This document shows, piece after piece, positions 10,884 through 22,900 of a stretch of 64,000 bases of DNA; the first letter of the stretch is position 1; every line of letters starts with the position of its first letter. Location of the stretch: NCBI GenBank assembly GCA_029204225.1, contig CM055098.1, forward strand, positions 22,075,367 to 22,139,366, given 5' to 3'. Below the pieces are notes generated by a model, which ran no database searches, had not been told where the DNA came from, and saw only the letters and a program-made list of their open reading frames with translations. The position numbers and the translations under genes are program-made. This stretch comes from Diphasiastrum complanatum (taxonomy: Eukaryota; Streptophyta; Lycopodiopsida; Lycopodiales; Lycopodiaceae).

Positions 10884-11260
10884 CAGCGACACAGGGAGAT
10901 TCTTTTTACATTTATGTCACCGTAATAGAGTGTTTGAAGCTATTCATGAGAAGCACTTTTAAGCTCACTTTCTACTCAAATTATTTGGTATTGTAGATGA
11001 ACACTTTCATGATTTTACTTTCGATTGGTTGTACTCATTTAAAATGTGAATGATATTCCGCTCTGAAATATTCTGTGACTTTGATATAGAAAGCCTACAT
11101 TCCTATCATTACTTTTCTGTTAAACATTTCAAATTATATCATCTTCAAACAAGAGTTACCAGAAACCCTAATAGATAAAGAAGAGTTAACCTTTTGTACT
11201 CATCTCTGACTCTTTTCCGGGTCTCGCCTACATTCTACCACAAAATATTGATTGTCTTTT

Positions 11261-11304
11261 GGCGGGGCAGTTAGCTATCCCTTACGGGGAGCTAACTACC
11301 CGCC
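11261..11304. repeat. GC-rich inverted repeat
   Basis: GGCGGGGCAGTTAGCT pairs with AGCTAACTACCCGCC around a short CCCTTACGGGG centre, giving a stem of about 18 pairs with small bulges. It lies 37 bases before a (CT)n tract. It may be the end of a foldback element; no partner was found. Confidence 0.75.
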
Positions 11305-11337
11305 TAAGGGATTCACTAACTGCGGGACGATTGGTGG

Positions 11338-11340
<3 letters not shown>

Positions 11341-11400
<60 letters not shown>
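11341..11400. repeat. (CT)n microsatellite
   Basis: About 30 CT units, immediately before repeat copy 2. Confidence 0.97.
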
Positions 11401-11403
<3 letters not shown>

Positions 11404-12220
11404 GGATGCTTCTTCGTTTAAAAATACCCTGCTATGCTACTACATAACTGGACAACGATAGGCTTATTATTTCTTCAAAGACACAAAGTCTTAATTCAAA
11501 TACCCCCCTATACTTGCACTATTCAAGGTTTTTTTTAATTTTAAAAAGGGGCTTCCCACCTTGAATTTTAAAACACACTCTACAAAGTGTTCAAATTTAA
11601 GTCTAAATAGAGGGAATTAAGTTTTCCCACCCTTACTATGCCAAATGTGACCTTTCGGAAAACCTCATTGCATGACACTATAAATCATGCAGTTTCGACC
11701 ATTGATCCTCAGAACACCTTCTCAAGAAGAGTTCTTTTGGTCTCATCTCCAGCAGTCCTCTACGCAACGGAAACTATTGTATGGTAAGAATCTTTCACCT
11801 CTTTACTTTGTATAGCTATCATTTTTTATGCTATTAGCAATCGGTGCTATGTCTCCTTGTTGATTCTCTGATATGGTGCAAGCTACTCATCATCAAAGGT
11901 ACTTTAATGAAGAATTTTTGGGTTTAATAGGTCGCTGTCCGACCTACCTTTTTTGCTAAAAAATAGATACATCTGCCCTTTGGGCAGCAATGGACTCCTT
12001 TTTATCTTCTTTATCTCTTAAAAAGATGCCTTTCACTCCAGTAGCAGCGATGGAGCTCTACTTGCTACCACCATCTTTGTATGTAATGGAATTCTTCCAG
12101 TAGGCAGCGATGTATTAGCCTTCTTATGAATCATCTTTTTGCTCAAATAAATGTGTAGACTTAGCAGCTATCCAGCGATGGACAGTAGGCTCTTACAAAG
12201 CTTTGCAAATGTATTTATCT
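11401..12220. repeat. Dispersed direct repeat, copy 2
   Basis: Aligns with 8619-9390 throughout, with scattered substitutions and indels. Near 11935 it lacks about 13 bases that form one arm of a hairpin in copy 1 (9149-9168). It ends in a run of hairpin motifs not present in copy 1. Confidence 0.75.
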
Positions 12221-12324
12221 TATGTCTAATAGACTTCCTGTCCAGCGATGGACAGTAGGTCCCTTTTGGTCATTTTTTAAGGAAAATTTTCAAGCATATA
12301 TGTTGTCGTTCCAGCGATGGACAG
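12168..12324. repeat. Three hairpin-forming motifs, about 70-bp spacing
   Basis: CCAGCGATGGACAG starts at 12172, 12242 and 12311. The middle copy, CTGTCCAGCGATGGACAG (12238-12255), is a perfect 7-bp stem closing the tetraloop GCGA, a GNRA loop. The sequence between copies is not repeated, so this is a spaced motif, not a simple tandem array. Confidence 0.8.
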
Positions 12325-12329
12325 TAGGG

Positions 12330-15100
12330 TGATTGTAGTTCATCATTGTTTCTCACAAATGTTTACTTATGAGAATGCTTAAGAGACTCAACTTTATGTG
12401 GACAACGTTCCACCATTCTAACTATTACCTAAATCAATGAACTATATGTCTTTTCAAGCTTTCAGTTTACCTTATTAAAGAGTTTCACCATTGATACTAA
12501 ACCATCATTGATGCTTTGTGATAATGTAGCATCTTTTCGTTACTACGACCTCTTACTACTTACATTTTGGTTCAAATCCGAACCAAGCCTCTAAGAAAGG
12601 TATGTCTCCTATTGAAATAAAGAGAAACAAACTTTTCGTGGAAACAACAATGGCATCCTCTCAAGAACCACGTCTACGAACATTCAGGTATGATTTCTTG
12701 TTACGACTTTCAGGTTTTATACAAACCTTACGCACTATGAACAATCATAGGATGAGTGTTTTCATTCTACTTTAACATACACCTCTCTTTGCTTTTTTTT
12801 ATAGCTTTGTGATGAAAAACTACACTCTTCCAAGCAATGCATGATTCTTGTATTAACTTAGTGTACTGTGGCTCTTATGAGACAGCTTTTTGACACTTCT
12901 TCAGGGGCTAGACTCCTTTCACTACTGTGCACTAATTCCCTGCTACTGTACTACCACTTCTGAGGTATGTTTTCTACTATAATGTACTTCAATACATATT
13001 ATAGGCAGTTGCACTTCTGATGGTGATGAAGTGCACCCCTACAAATACACATTTTATATCTTGCTGATTATACAATTTGTCCAGCCTTGAAATGGCTTTT
13101 CGATACGGTTTTTCAAGAGTAAAAACATGTGCTTTTTCCGAAGGAGCACTTTTCTAGCATATGTGACATTTATATGGGAAAGGATAGGATGTTTTGATAC
13201 ATGTATGTAGCTTCGCTTAGCATTGTTGGATACGAATACAAATATATAAGAACTTCCTACAAATCATTAATGGCTTCCAAGATTGCCACTACATGAGATT
13301 GCGATTGTAAATGCCCCATGGAATTAGGGTTTGCTGTTTTTTCATTCTAAGAGTGTTTCTAAAGGAAGATTTATACTTTTTAACTCGGCTCTTTTGGACT
13401 AAATCACTAGTAATAGACGGGTGACTTCTTATTGAGTGGAATATGGCTAGTTCTCGGGACATTTCCTTACCACGCATTCAAGTATGACACTGAATGCACT
13501 TTTCTTTCTTATGACTTGGCTTTCATTTCCGCTTCGAGACTAAGGCATTAATGTAGAGACATTTCAAAGTTTTGTAATGCGTTTCCTATACTTGTGTCTT
13601 TGGTCTAAGATCTTAATGTACCTCGTCAAGCACTTTAGAAGTTCTATTGCAAAGGGAAAAAGCTTCTTGAAATGGAACATCTACACCACTCCTTAAACAT
13701 GAGTGCCTTATGTATCCACAATCCAGCCATAAAAATTGCCTTTTGCTTTGTAGAAAAATCACCAAGTTATATTTTCTAAACCAATCTTGAAAGTGCTCCT
13801 TTTGAACTTTATGGCATCTTTCACCTCCAATCTCGACAGTTTGGCCCCTAGATGCACCTTTCTCAACCTGTCCCCTCTAAAATGGACTCTTCAGATTCAA
13901 AGGTTGTTCAACCCTCAAAAGCCTTGTTTCCCCTATTCTCAGACTTTTCTGTAGACACACCTGAGAAGCCTCCTTCTACATACCTCCTACTAAAAGCATA
14001 AAGCATATGGTTCTCAAGAATTGTATTCCTAGGCAGGTACCTTCTATGCATCCATCATAGGATAGTTACATCCTTCATCAAAAAAGACCTCTTCCTCACT
14101 AATCACTTCCCTGGCCACAATACTCTTGTCCTCACTCTCACATGTCATGTTATTCAACGAAGTTCAACGAATCTTGAACAAATTCATCCCCACCTCTTCT
14201 ATTCTTAGCCTAGGGACTTGGAAAGCTTGCAAAGACGCTACCCACCAATAAAAACTTTTACCTCAAAATTCAACCTAATGCCTTTCACTTCCTTAGTGCA
14301 GAATGGTCATGTAGACTTGGAGCCAACTTCATTTTGTTGATCAATAATATTTTTTTTGTCCCCTTATCATAGTAATGGCACAAAGGTTTGAATTACATAT
14401 CAACTAGACCTGAAAAATTCTTCTTATCCTCCCAACTAACAACATCCTAAATGGCTTAATGCTATCAACTTCATTCATTTGTGTGATCAAATACTTATTT
14501 GGAGAATTATGGAATGTTAGTCAACCATAGAACAAGTTAATCTTGGTAGATATCATGATCAGCTTGTTCCTTAAGCAATCTCATCTTCCACGTCCTATGA
14601 TTGATTAATTAGCAATGCAAAGATAAATTAAGAGGGGGAAAGTCAAAATAACAAAGCTAAAGAAACTTAGCAACTTTATGAGACTAGATAAAACATGAGC
14701 AAACAATTTTAGCAAAAAAATTGGGATTTTTAGGAAGAGTTCACACATAATAGAAAGAAATCAAACTTGATATATTCGAAGGATGGTGGAGACAATGGAA
14801 AGACGTAAACTATTGTGGTTCACACACATTGATCTTCCTTCATCCTTTTTCAAATCTTTCAAAAACAAGAATGCCAAAGAGATTACTATTATAACTATGA
14901 ACCACTAAATTTATGAAGTCACTTGAAAAAATTCGTTCTATTAGATATCCCGCTCAGTGCTTCGTTGGAGTCAAATTCTAGACTTGCATGAGACAAAAAC
15001 TTCACCAAGATGTCTCTTATTGGGGGACAAGTCATCCACCGTTGCCAAGTAATAAACTTAGCCGAACTTCAGCACTTCTTTGGCTAACTGCACATTTCAA
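12330..15100. other. No gene recognised
   Basis: AT-rich, stop-rich in all frames; the longest open frame (13289-13477, minus, 62 codons) resembles nothing. It lies just beyond the 3' end of the alpha/beta-hydrolase gene. Confidence 0.5.
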
Positions 15101-15121
15101 AGTACCACTTAACAATTGGGC

Positions 15122-15127
15122 TTTATT
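15122..15127 (-). terminator. Candidate polyadenylation signal of the hydrolase gene
   Basis: AATAAA on the minus strand, 107 bases after the TAA of the last exon. Spacing fits a short plant 3' UTR ending near 15100. The hexamer is common by chance in AT-rich DNA, so this is only a candidate. Confidence 0.4.
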
Positions 15128-15234
15128 GCAAGTGAATTTGTTGCAATCATTCGCATCGTTCACATAAACTCCAAGAGAAAAAACCGAGCTTACCATACTC
15201 AACAGTCCAAGGTACAAGCTACGTAGGTGCACAC

Positions 15235-15357
15235 TTATTTCTCTTTCACAAATGTTGTGATCAATGGTGCAACAACATTCGGCTTCTCCACATGAGGAAA
15301 ATGTCCACAATCGCTGATGAGCTCTAATCTTGCATTTGGTAGATCCCTCTCGAATTT
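15235..15357 (-). CDS. Hydrolase last exon: catalytic His and stop
   Basis: Encodes [20 protein letters not shown] then [20 protein letters not shown] and [14 protein letters not shown] holds the catalytic His. The acceptor after GTGAACTGAAG lacks a good pyrimidine tract, but it gives 18 residues between the WGEQD Asp and the end of DLPNA, the spacing I expect for the family; an alternative acceptor 27 bases upstream would also keep the frame. Confidence 0.85.
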   Translation of the reverse strand, partial: KFERDLPNARLELISDCGHFPHVEKPNVVAPLITTFVKEK

Positions 15358-15476
15358 CTTCAGTTCACATGATTTTTTGATTAGCAACTAGTACAATTAG
15401 AAAGTTTTCAATAAATGTCTCTTCATGTCTTCTCATAGAAACTATTAAGGTGCAAACCCTCATATGAATCTATGGG

Positions 15477-15512
<36 letters not shown>

Positions 15513-16900
15513 CACAAAAGTGGATCAACCTTATAATAAAGGAGGGTTTTAAATTTACATAGAAAAATAGTCTTGCGAGCGAATGTTATTCAATCATTAG
15601 ATTAACAAACCTTTGCAAAATGCTTGGGAAAAATCTTGTCCTGCTCTCCCCACACAACAAGGACCTCTTGCTGAACCTGTATATAAAAGTTTAAATGCTT
15701 GCTAATATTTCACAAAGAAATCAAGACAAAATGAAAAGGAAAAATATGATTACCTCGTAAATGGTAGACAAATACTCCAAACTACAATTTTATTTAGACT
15801 ATAATCTCACACCAATTTTCTATGCCCAACAACATGATTGAACTTCTAAAAGCAACTAACTAACTAAAGTGGATGTATTCTAACGACCATTCGGAGTATC
15901 AAAAGGTAGGGCAAAAAATTTAAGGTTCTCCAAAAACTAGCGCCTAATATTATTATACTAAATAAAATAACAAATGTGTCTAAAAAGGCAATGATAAGTA
16001 CCTTCCAACTTGTAGATGACAAAGCATTTTTCTATTTGTAGTCCATATATAGAAAGAGGTATTTCATTGGTGATGATTCAATTGACATAAGCAATTAGTA
16101 GCCAACTATGAAAGACATTATATCACAATTCCTTCATGTAGTTTGATGAACCTATGGGGTATTATTTGTACTCAAAAGTGATTGTTATAGAAACTAGCCT
16201 TCATATCATACATGCTTGGTCCCGATGGATGATTGAACCTACGTGGGTTATGTTTTCATTAATGCTCTAATGTGAATATCTATCAGAAGATGCGAACAAG
16301 GAAAATACTTCAATCACAAGTGTAAACTAGGATGTTCAACTTGGAGCTACATGGGATTAGGTGAACTGCAATGGACTCATTATGCCATTAGAGAGAGAGA
16401 GAGAGAGAGAGAGCTACTTCTGTACCTGACATATGGAGGATGCAACATTATAGCCTCCACTAAGCATGAAATCAACAGTAGCATCTTCCCAACTCGGCAT
16501 AAGACAATGGAGCCTTCCAATCTATATACAAAACAATGAAAATTCACAATTGGTCCAAATAGGAGTATATCAACCAGGTCAAATATGACACATACATAAA
16601 TTATCAAGTAATAAACACATTACCTCCAAATAAGTCACATATAGTATCTCCAAACTTGTGCCAGTTAACTTTGATTGCTACGTACAAGAATAGAAACTTC
16701 AACGGCATAACAAGACAATAGCTTGAAACCCAAAGTGGATATAGAAGAATTCATAAAGCTATATTCTCCTTGAGAGAACAAAAATTGACCTAGTCCTTAA
16801 GCCTTGCAATAAGTGCACGTCAAATACAAAGAGAGCACTCTTTTAAGACACAAAAATTGTAAACAAGTAAAAGAAGTACACTCGTCATCATAGCCTTATG

Positions 16901-16949
<49 letters not shown>

Positions 16950-19900
16950 CATATAAGACCAAATAAGTACTTCTCAAGTGTGATAAATACTGAAAGGAGC
17001 ATATCAATGTCTTCATTAACAAACCACAACTACTAGCGAAAATGATTGGTCTATCAAGACCACACGAAATCTCTAGGCTGTCCTCAAAACATGGAAGTCT
17101 AAAATATGGTACAATGGGGTGTCGTATATGTCTACAATAACCGTCTGAATTGTATTGTTGGCTGATTCTGACGAATCCCGAAGATACTCGGCTAGAGCTA
17201 CCCAAGAGCACCTCTCACCTTAGACCGAGGAGGTCTCTAAGAAGACGAGATGAACAAAGACTGAGAGCCGAGTATGAGAGCCGAGGAATACTAGTTAATA
17301 CAGTCAAGTAGAAATTGTGTAAGCCTCATGGTGAATCCCGAAAGATGAAATGACCATGTAGGAACTAGTATTTCTAGGCAAAGTAACACATGCAAGTAGG
17401 CCCCTCTTAGAAAAGTAGAGTGAGCCACCTTTTGATGGTGACATCTAGTGGAGAGCATAATTCCACTTATAATTTGTGTAATGTGGAAATGCCTCTAGGA
17501 TGCCACCTAAGGAGCTCTCTTGCTTATTTAAGAGACTCCCCCTTTGTAAAAGGGAAGCTTTTTGTAAATGTATCTACTCCATGCTAAAATGAGAATATCT
17601 TCCATGAGTTTTGATGCATTCGTGAGCTCCTTGACCATTCTTGTTTCTTGAGTGATGCTTTAATGATCTTGCCCCTCCATCTCCTTTGTGTGTGGTTGTG
17701 GATCTTAGTGGTGGATTATTTCTCTTGCTTTCATAAAGTGGATTAGATTTCATGTTTTCTTGTGGATTAATGAAGGCAACAACATTGTGGTAAATCATCT
17801 TGGCTGGATTTGTGGTGTAAATCTTGCAAATTCTATGACAGTCCATTCATTGATGTTCTTGGCAGTCCAAGAATCAAGAAATGTGTGTTTCTTGATCCTT
17901 GGGCTCTCAAAAATGTTGTCTAGTTAGTCTAGTTTCTAGTTTTAGTTTCTTGCATTTGATGTAATGTGTACGCTAGTTTAGTTTCAGCCTTTAAGGATCT
18001 ATTCACTTGATTTGTAGCATTAGAGTAGGATTTCATTGTTTGTTCAACGGATCTGCACACTGATTTTATGGTTGAACGTTTTGGCATGTATGATTGGCTG
18101 TTTATGCATGTGCATTAGTTCAAGAGTGACCTTCCTTTATCCTCTAATAGGCAGGACATTGTTACTACAACGATGATACCAATCCCTTTCTGCCTAGTTT
18201 CGGCATTGAACTAAGAAGCTAACATTCAAGAAAATGCCCAACGAGCCTCTTAACAGGCAGAAAACAGTGTTGTAAGCAAGAAGTAAAAAGCAAAACAGTA
18301 AACAGATTCTAAAAGTGTGAAATCTATAAACATTTGGCACTCCTTGCTGCTTGAACCAACACATTCTAAATCTGTCATTGCTGCAATACTGCCTACGCTC
18401 AGATTCTTGGCTACAATCTCTCCATCTTTGCACACCTCTGAGTTCTACAGAGCATGTCACGCTCTGTATACTGCAACATTCTTGGCCTTCCCTGTTCCTA
18501 ACTCTATAGTCTGATCTCTGCAACAACCTACAAAGCCAAACTCCACCTGCACAAACACTCTACACCTACACTACGTCTGCTAACACGCATTTAACCTCAC
18601 CCTGATCTGAAAACGACCACCACAACACCTGCAAAACACCCTGCAATCAAATCTGCAAGCTCAAAACACCCTGCAATCAGGTCTGCAAGCTCAACAGGAC
18701 CTGCAATCACACCTGCAAGCTCGCAACGACCTCCACTCACCTGCATACAACATCCAAACCCTGCCAACAAACCTCCTTCACTCTTCCTCTGACCAAACCG
18801 CCTAGCAAGCCGTTTACCCTTCCCATTCCCCACCACGCTACATCATTCGATATGAGCGACATCATTCGATATGAGTTGTAGTGGGTCCTCCAACACATTA
18901 GGAGTGGGATGATGTTGGCTGATTCTAAGCAATCCCCAAGATACTTGGCCAGAGCTACCCAAGAGCACCTCTCACCTTAGACCAAGGAGGTCTCTGAGAA
19001 GAAGAGATGAACGAAGACCGAAAGCCGAGGAATACTAGTTAATACTGTCAAGTAAAAACTATGTAAGCCTCATGGTGAATTCCGAAAGATAGAATGACCA
19101 TGTAAGAACTAGTATTTCTGGGCAAAGTAATAAATGCAAGTAGGCCCCTCTTAGAAAAGTAGAGTGAGCCACCTTTTGATGGTGACATCTAGTGGAGAGC
19201 ATAATTCCACTTGTAATTTGTGTAATGTGGAAATGCCACTAGGATGCCACATAAGGAGCTCTCTTGCTTATTTAAGAGACTCCGCCTTCGTAGAAGGGAA
19301 GCTCTTTGTAAATGTATCTACTCCATGCTAAAATGAGAATATCTTCCATGAGTTTTGATGCATTCTTGAGCTCCTTGACCATTCTTGTTTCTTGAGTGAT
19401 GCTTTAATGATCTTGCCCCTCCATCTCCTTTGTGTGTGGTTGTGGATTTTAGTGGTGGATTAGTTCTCTTGCTTTCATAAAGTGGATTAGATTTCATGTT
19501 TTCTTGTGGATTAATGTAGGCAACAACGTTGTGGTAAATCATCTTGGCTGGATTTGTGGTGTAAATCTTGCAAATTCTATGGCAGTTCATTCATTGATGT
19601 TCTTGGCAGTCCAAGAATCAAGAAATGTGTGTTTCTTGATCCTTGGGCTCTCAAAAATGCTGTCTAGTTAGTCTAGTTTCTAGTTTTAGTTTCTTGCATT
19701 TGATGTAATGTGTATGCTAGTTTAGTTTCAGCCTTTTAAGGATCTGTTCACTTGATTTGCAGCATTAGAGTAGGATTTCATTGTTTTGCACATTCTTCTC
19801 AAGTGTTGTTCTAGAAATAAATGACTATGCTAAAGTTAATCCATAGGTTACTTTGACCCAAAAAGTTGAGATTTGTGTAACCATGGGTATTTAGTTATTT

Positions 19901-22900
19901 AGGCCATCTTAAGTTTGTCTTAAGTTCAGTTGGACCCAATTTTGGTCATGTAATGACTCGTGGGTCCTTAGAGGTCTAATTTTGTTTAGGGGCCCTATCT
20001 TGACTTTTGGGGGTGCCCTACATTTAGTAAGTCGTTAATCCTAGGGTTTCTGGGCATTTGGCCACATCCAGGTAGAGTACTTGTATGCTCATTGTGTATA
20101 CCAGTTTTTACATTTGCTAAGCATTGCTCTCCATTTTTCTGCTTGCATTTCTGCTTTCTCTCTCTCCTTGAGGGCACCTATCCTCCTCCCTCATTTGTCT
20201 TCTTGAGATTGTTTGATAGTTAGATCTTGGTGCCTTGGCTCTTGTTTTCCTACATCTCTTGCCATATAACTCTAGCTAAGACAAACTATCAAGAAATTTA
20301 ATCTCCTCCTTGAAGAAGTTTGGAGTCTATAGATGCAATCTTCAATGTAAAACAACAATTCAGTTTTTCGAGAGCCTTCTCATCTTATGGCAACTAGCAT
20401 TCATAGTATCCTCAACTTTTGTATCAAATATTAGTTCTTCCAAGTGATCCAATCTTGCCTCTTGATCATGCTAAGCTTTGATCAAACCCTTCCCTTTAAA
20501 TAGGTGAGCTCCATTTTACCACCAGATAAGCTGGGTGATATAAGAACATCAGATTGATGGCCAAGTGAGAAGGACATTGTCTCCTTTCATGAGCACGAGA
20601 CAATCCTGAATGAGATATATTATCCACCCAATGAACTATATATAAACAATGACACATGGGCTATTTTCCTTGGCCTGATAATTGCCTATTTACTTCACGA
20701 AAACAAGCATACATTGCCACTCAACATTGAAAAAATCACATCAACATGTTCCACGCATGGTCTATAGTCATTCAAGCATTATCAAGCCTATTGTTTGCAA
20801 TCCAACCTTATCAGACTTCTTGTTGTCAATTTAGCCTTATCACGCCAATGCTTTTCTTTCCATGGCTGTTTCTTTTTGCAAATAAAACATCAAATAAATA
20901 ATGTTGCAGCCTTTGACAGCCCACCTATAGATGCCTACAAGTTTACTCAAAAATCAACATGTGCAAGGACTCACCCTGGAGAAACATCACTTCCAAATAA
21001 GGGAGGAGATAACCACGCAATACTACTCAAGCAATAGACAAGTAGAAGAGGATCCATCAACTAGGCAAAAGATACCAATACAAAGGAAGGCCATCAAACA
21101 TGCTACAAGGCTTACACGACACTCTCATACACACTACCATCATGAATTGTAGAGATGTCGAAACCAAATGAGAGAAATCCATCACACTGCAATCAAATGG
21201 GAAACCGCATGCAAGAATCATTGCATGCAGAGCTCAAGTTGGAGGGAGATCTTTTTCCCAAAGTCTCGACATGCATCTCACGCTAAAGCAAGCATACAAT
21301 ATGGAAACATTTATCTGACTAATGATCTAAATGACAATATTGACATCTACTGCCATATAGAGATAAGGTTAGAAAGATGTAGGTCGCAATAGCAATTTGA
21401 GTGCTCAATACAATCAACATTTAGGATGCATAATACATTTGGCACCTCAATAAAAGCCTTGATTATTGGGAGCAAGTACCTCCTAATCGAACCTTTAAAA
21501 GACACATGCACATTGCAGGCCTATATGTAGTACAAAAGCAATGGAAGAGGAAGGTCCTCTTGCCCTTGCAATTACAATTACTACAATAGAGCTAGAGAAA
21601 TCAAAAGAAAATTAAAGAAGAAAAACTACAAAAAGTTACCAACCCAACCCCTAGAAGGAGGTTTTGAATCTCCTTTGTGCTATCGGCAGATCCACACTTG
21701 AAGATGGCACGTTCTTCTTGTAGAATCACAAAAGAATGGCAGCAAAGTCTTTTCCTCTCTTTAACATACCTCCCTCACATTGCATTTTAGAAAGCATAGA
21801 GGGTAGTGTATCACCCTTCTTCATGCCCACCTACATATATCAGTGGAGAGGATGGATGAGCTAGGGGGGTTGGTTATGGGATAAAGCACCAAAAACTATC
21901 TTGGATGGGTGTGCCCTACTTTCCTAGCCCCTTTTGCATGGTAAAGTTTAAGTAGAGAGCCCAAATTTGCCTAAACAACCTGTGTCTTCCTTTTGTCATA
22001 ACTTATCATGCCTTATTTAGACGAGCTATCATACACGTTGACATGATCAATATTTATGGCTAGTTTTGCCCCACGAGGGATGAACCCAGCAATTTTTTTA
22101 CTTAACCCAACCGTCAAAGTACCTCCTATAGTCCCTGAGATCACCAGATCCTAAAAATAACGATCAATCACTTCGATCATGCGAGTGTCCCATCGAGTAA
22201 ACAATCACTTATTTACTTGCATAGTCAGTGCCTTCGACTACTCAGCTACCATACCAAGCAAAAAAAATGGTCATCCACCATAGATAGTCAATATAATAAC
22301 TTATGTGAAGCATCAAAGTTAGATAAAATGTCCAAAAGCATGGTCTAGCATAGAGTCACTCGAAATAGAATAAGAGTAGTTCAAAGTACAATAGAAAATG
22401 CATTTGTAGTCGAAACTCTGAGTTAGTTCATGTCCAATCCTAGACTCATCCATTAGAAGGCTCTTGTTCAAGTATTGTGTCTCCTCTCACACAGTTCCCT
22501 TCCGGGAGGAGTACACCTTGTCAAGCAAGTAGAATGGGAAAGCTGTACAGAGGAAAAGATATGTTGGCTAGAGGTAGGTGGTTGAATTTTCTTGAAAACG
22601 GCTAACTTTTTAAGTCTTCGACAGAGCTGTATGCACCAAACATTATGGAAGATACAATTCATAAACTTCATCCTGATTTTTGACAAGTTCCAATATCTAC
22701 AATATGCCTCAGCATACACAAAGTTGTCACAAACTTAGGGGACTAGAAAGTCTTCAAAAAAATTAACAAGCATGAGCAGGGATTCTATTTAACCCAATCA
22801 CACTAAGAGAATAAAAAACGTGATGTACAGCATATTTAAAATAAGTGAGACAGATCTTTTCGTTTTTTGTTTGTGAAGTTGCAAAAAAGTATAAGCCAAA

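Larger units (their letters stand above)
17157..19780 (+). mobile_element. Non-autonomous LTR element
   Basis: Two similar direct repeats of about 870-880 bp (17157-18035, 18913-19780) starting TGTTGGCTGATTC flank 877 bp with no protein domain. A purine-rich tract, AGGAGTGGGATGA, lies immediately before the second copy, as a polypurine tract should. With no gag or pol it must depend on another element. Target-site duplication is not clear; the ends are placed at the last shared TG...CA. It sits in the intron between hydrolase exons 6 and 7. Confidence 0.75.

Noticed and set aside
11252-11461. Open frames through (CT)n and (GA)n tracts (also near 16820, 16888, 30048, 30135)
   Set aside because: Dinucleotide repeats are open in several frames by composition and give Ser-Leu or Arg-Glu runs; no coding support.
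12168-12324. CRISPR-like array (short repeat at about 70-bp spacing)
   Set aside because: Only three copies, imperfect, within eukaryotic repeat DNA and with no cas genes; the spacing is long for a CRISPR.
17574-19590. Pair of similar 90-codon minus-strand frames as a duplicated gene
   Set aside because: They sit at the same place in two LTR copies, so similarity comes from the LTR; the peptide matches no family.
22468-22719. Possible extra hydrolase exon with acceptor CTCTGTACAG
   Set aside because: No frame gives family sequence, and the phases of exons 6 and 7 already join directly.
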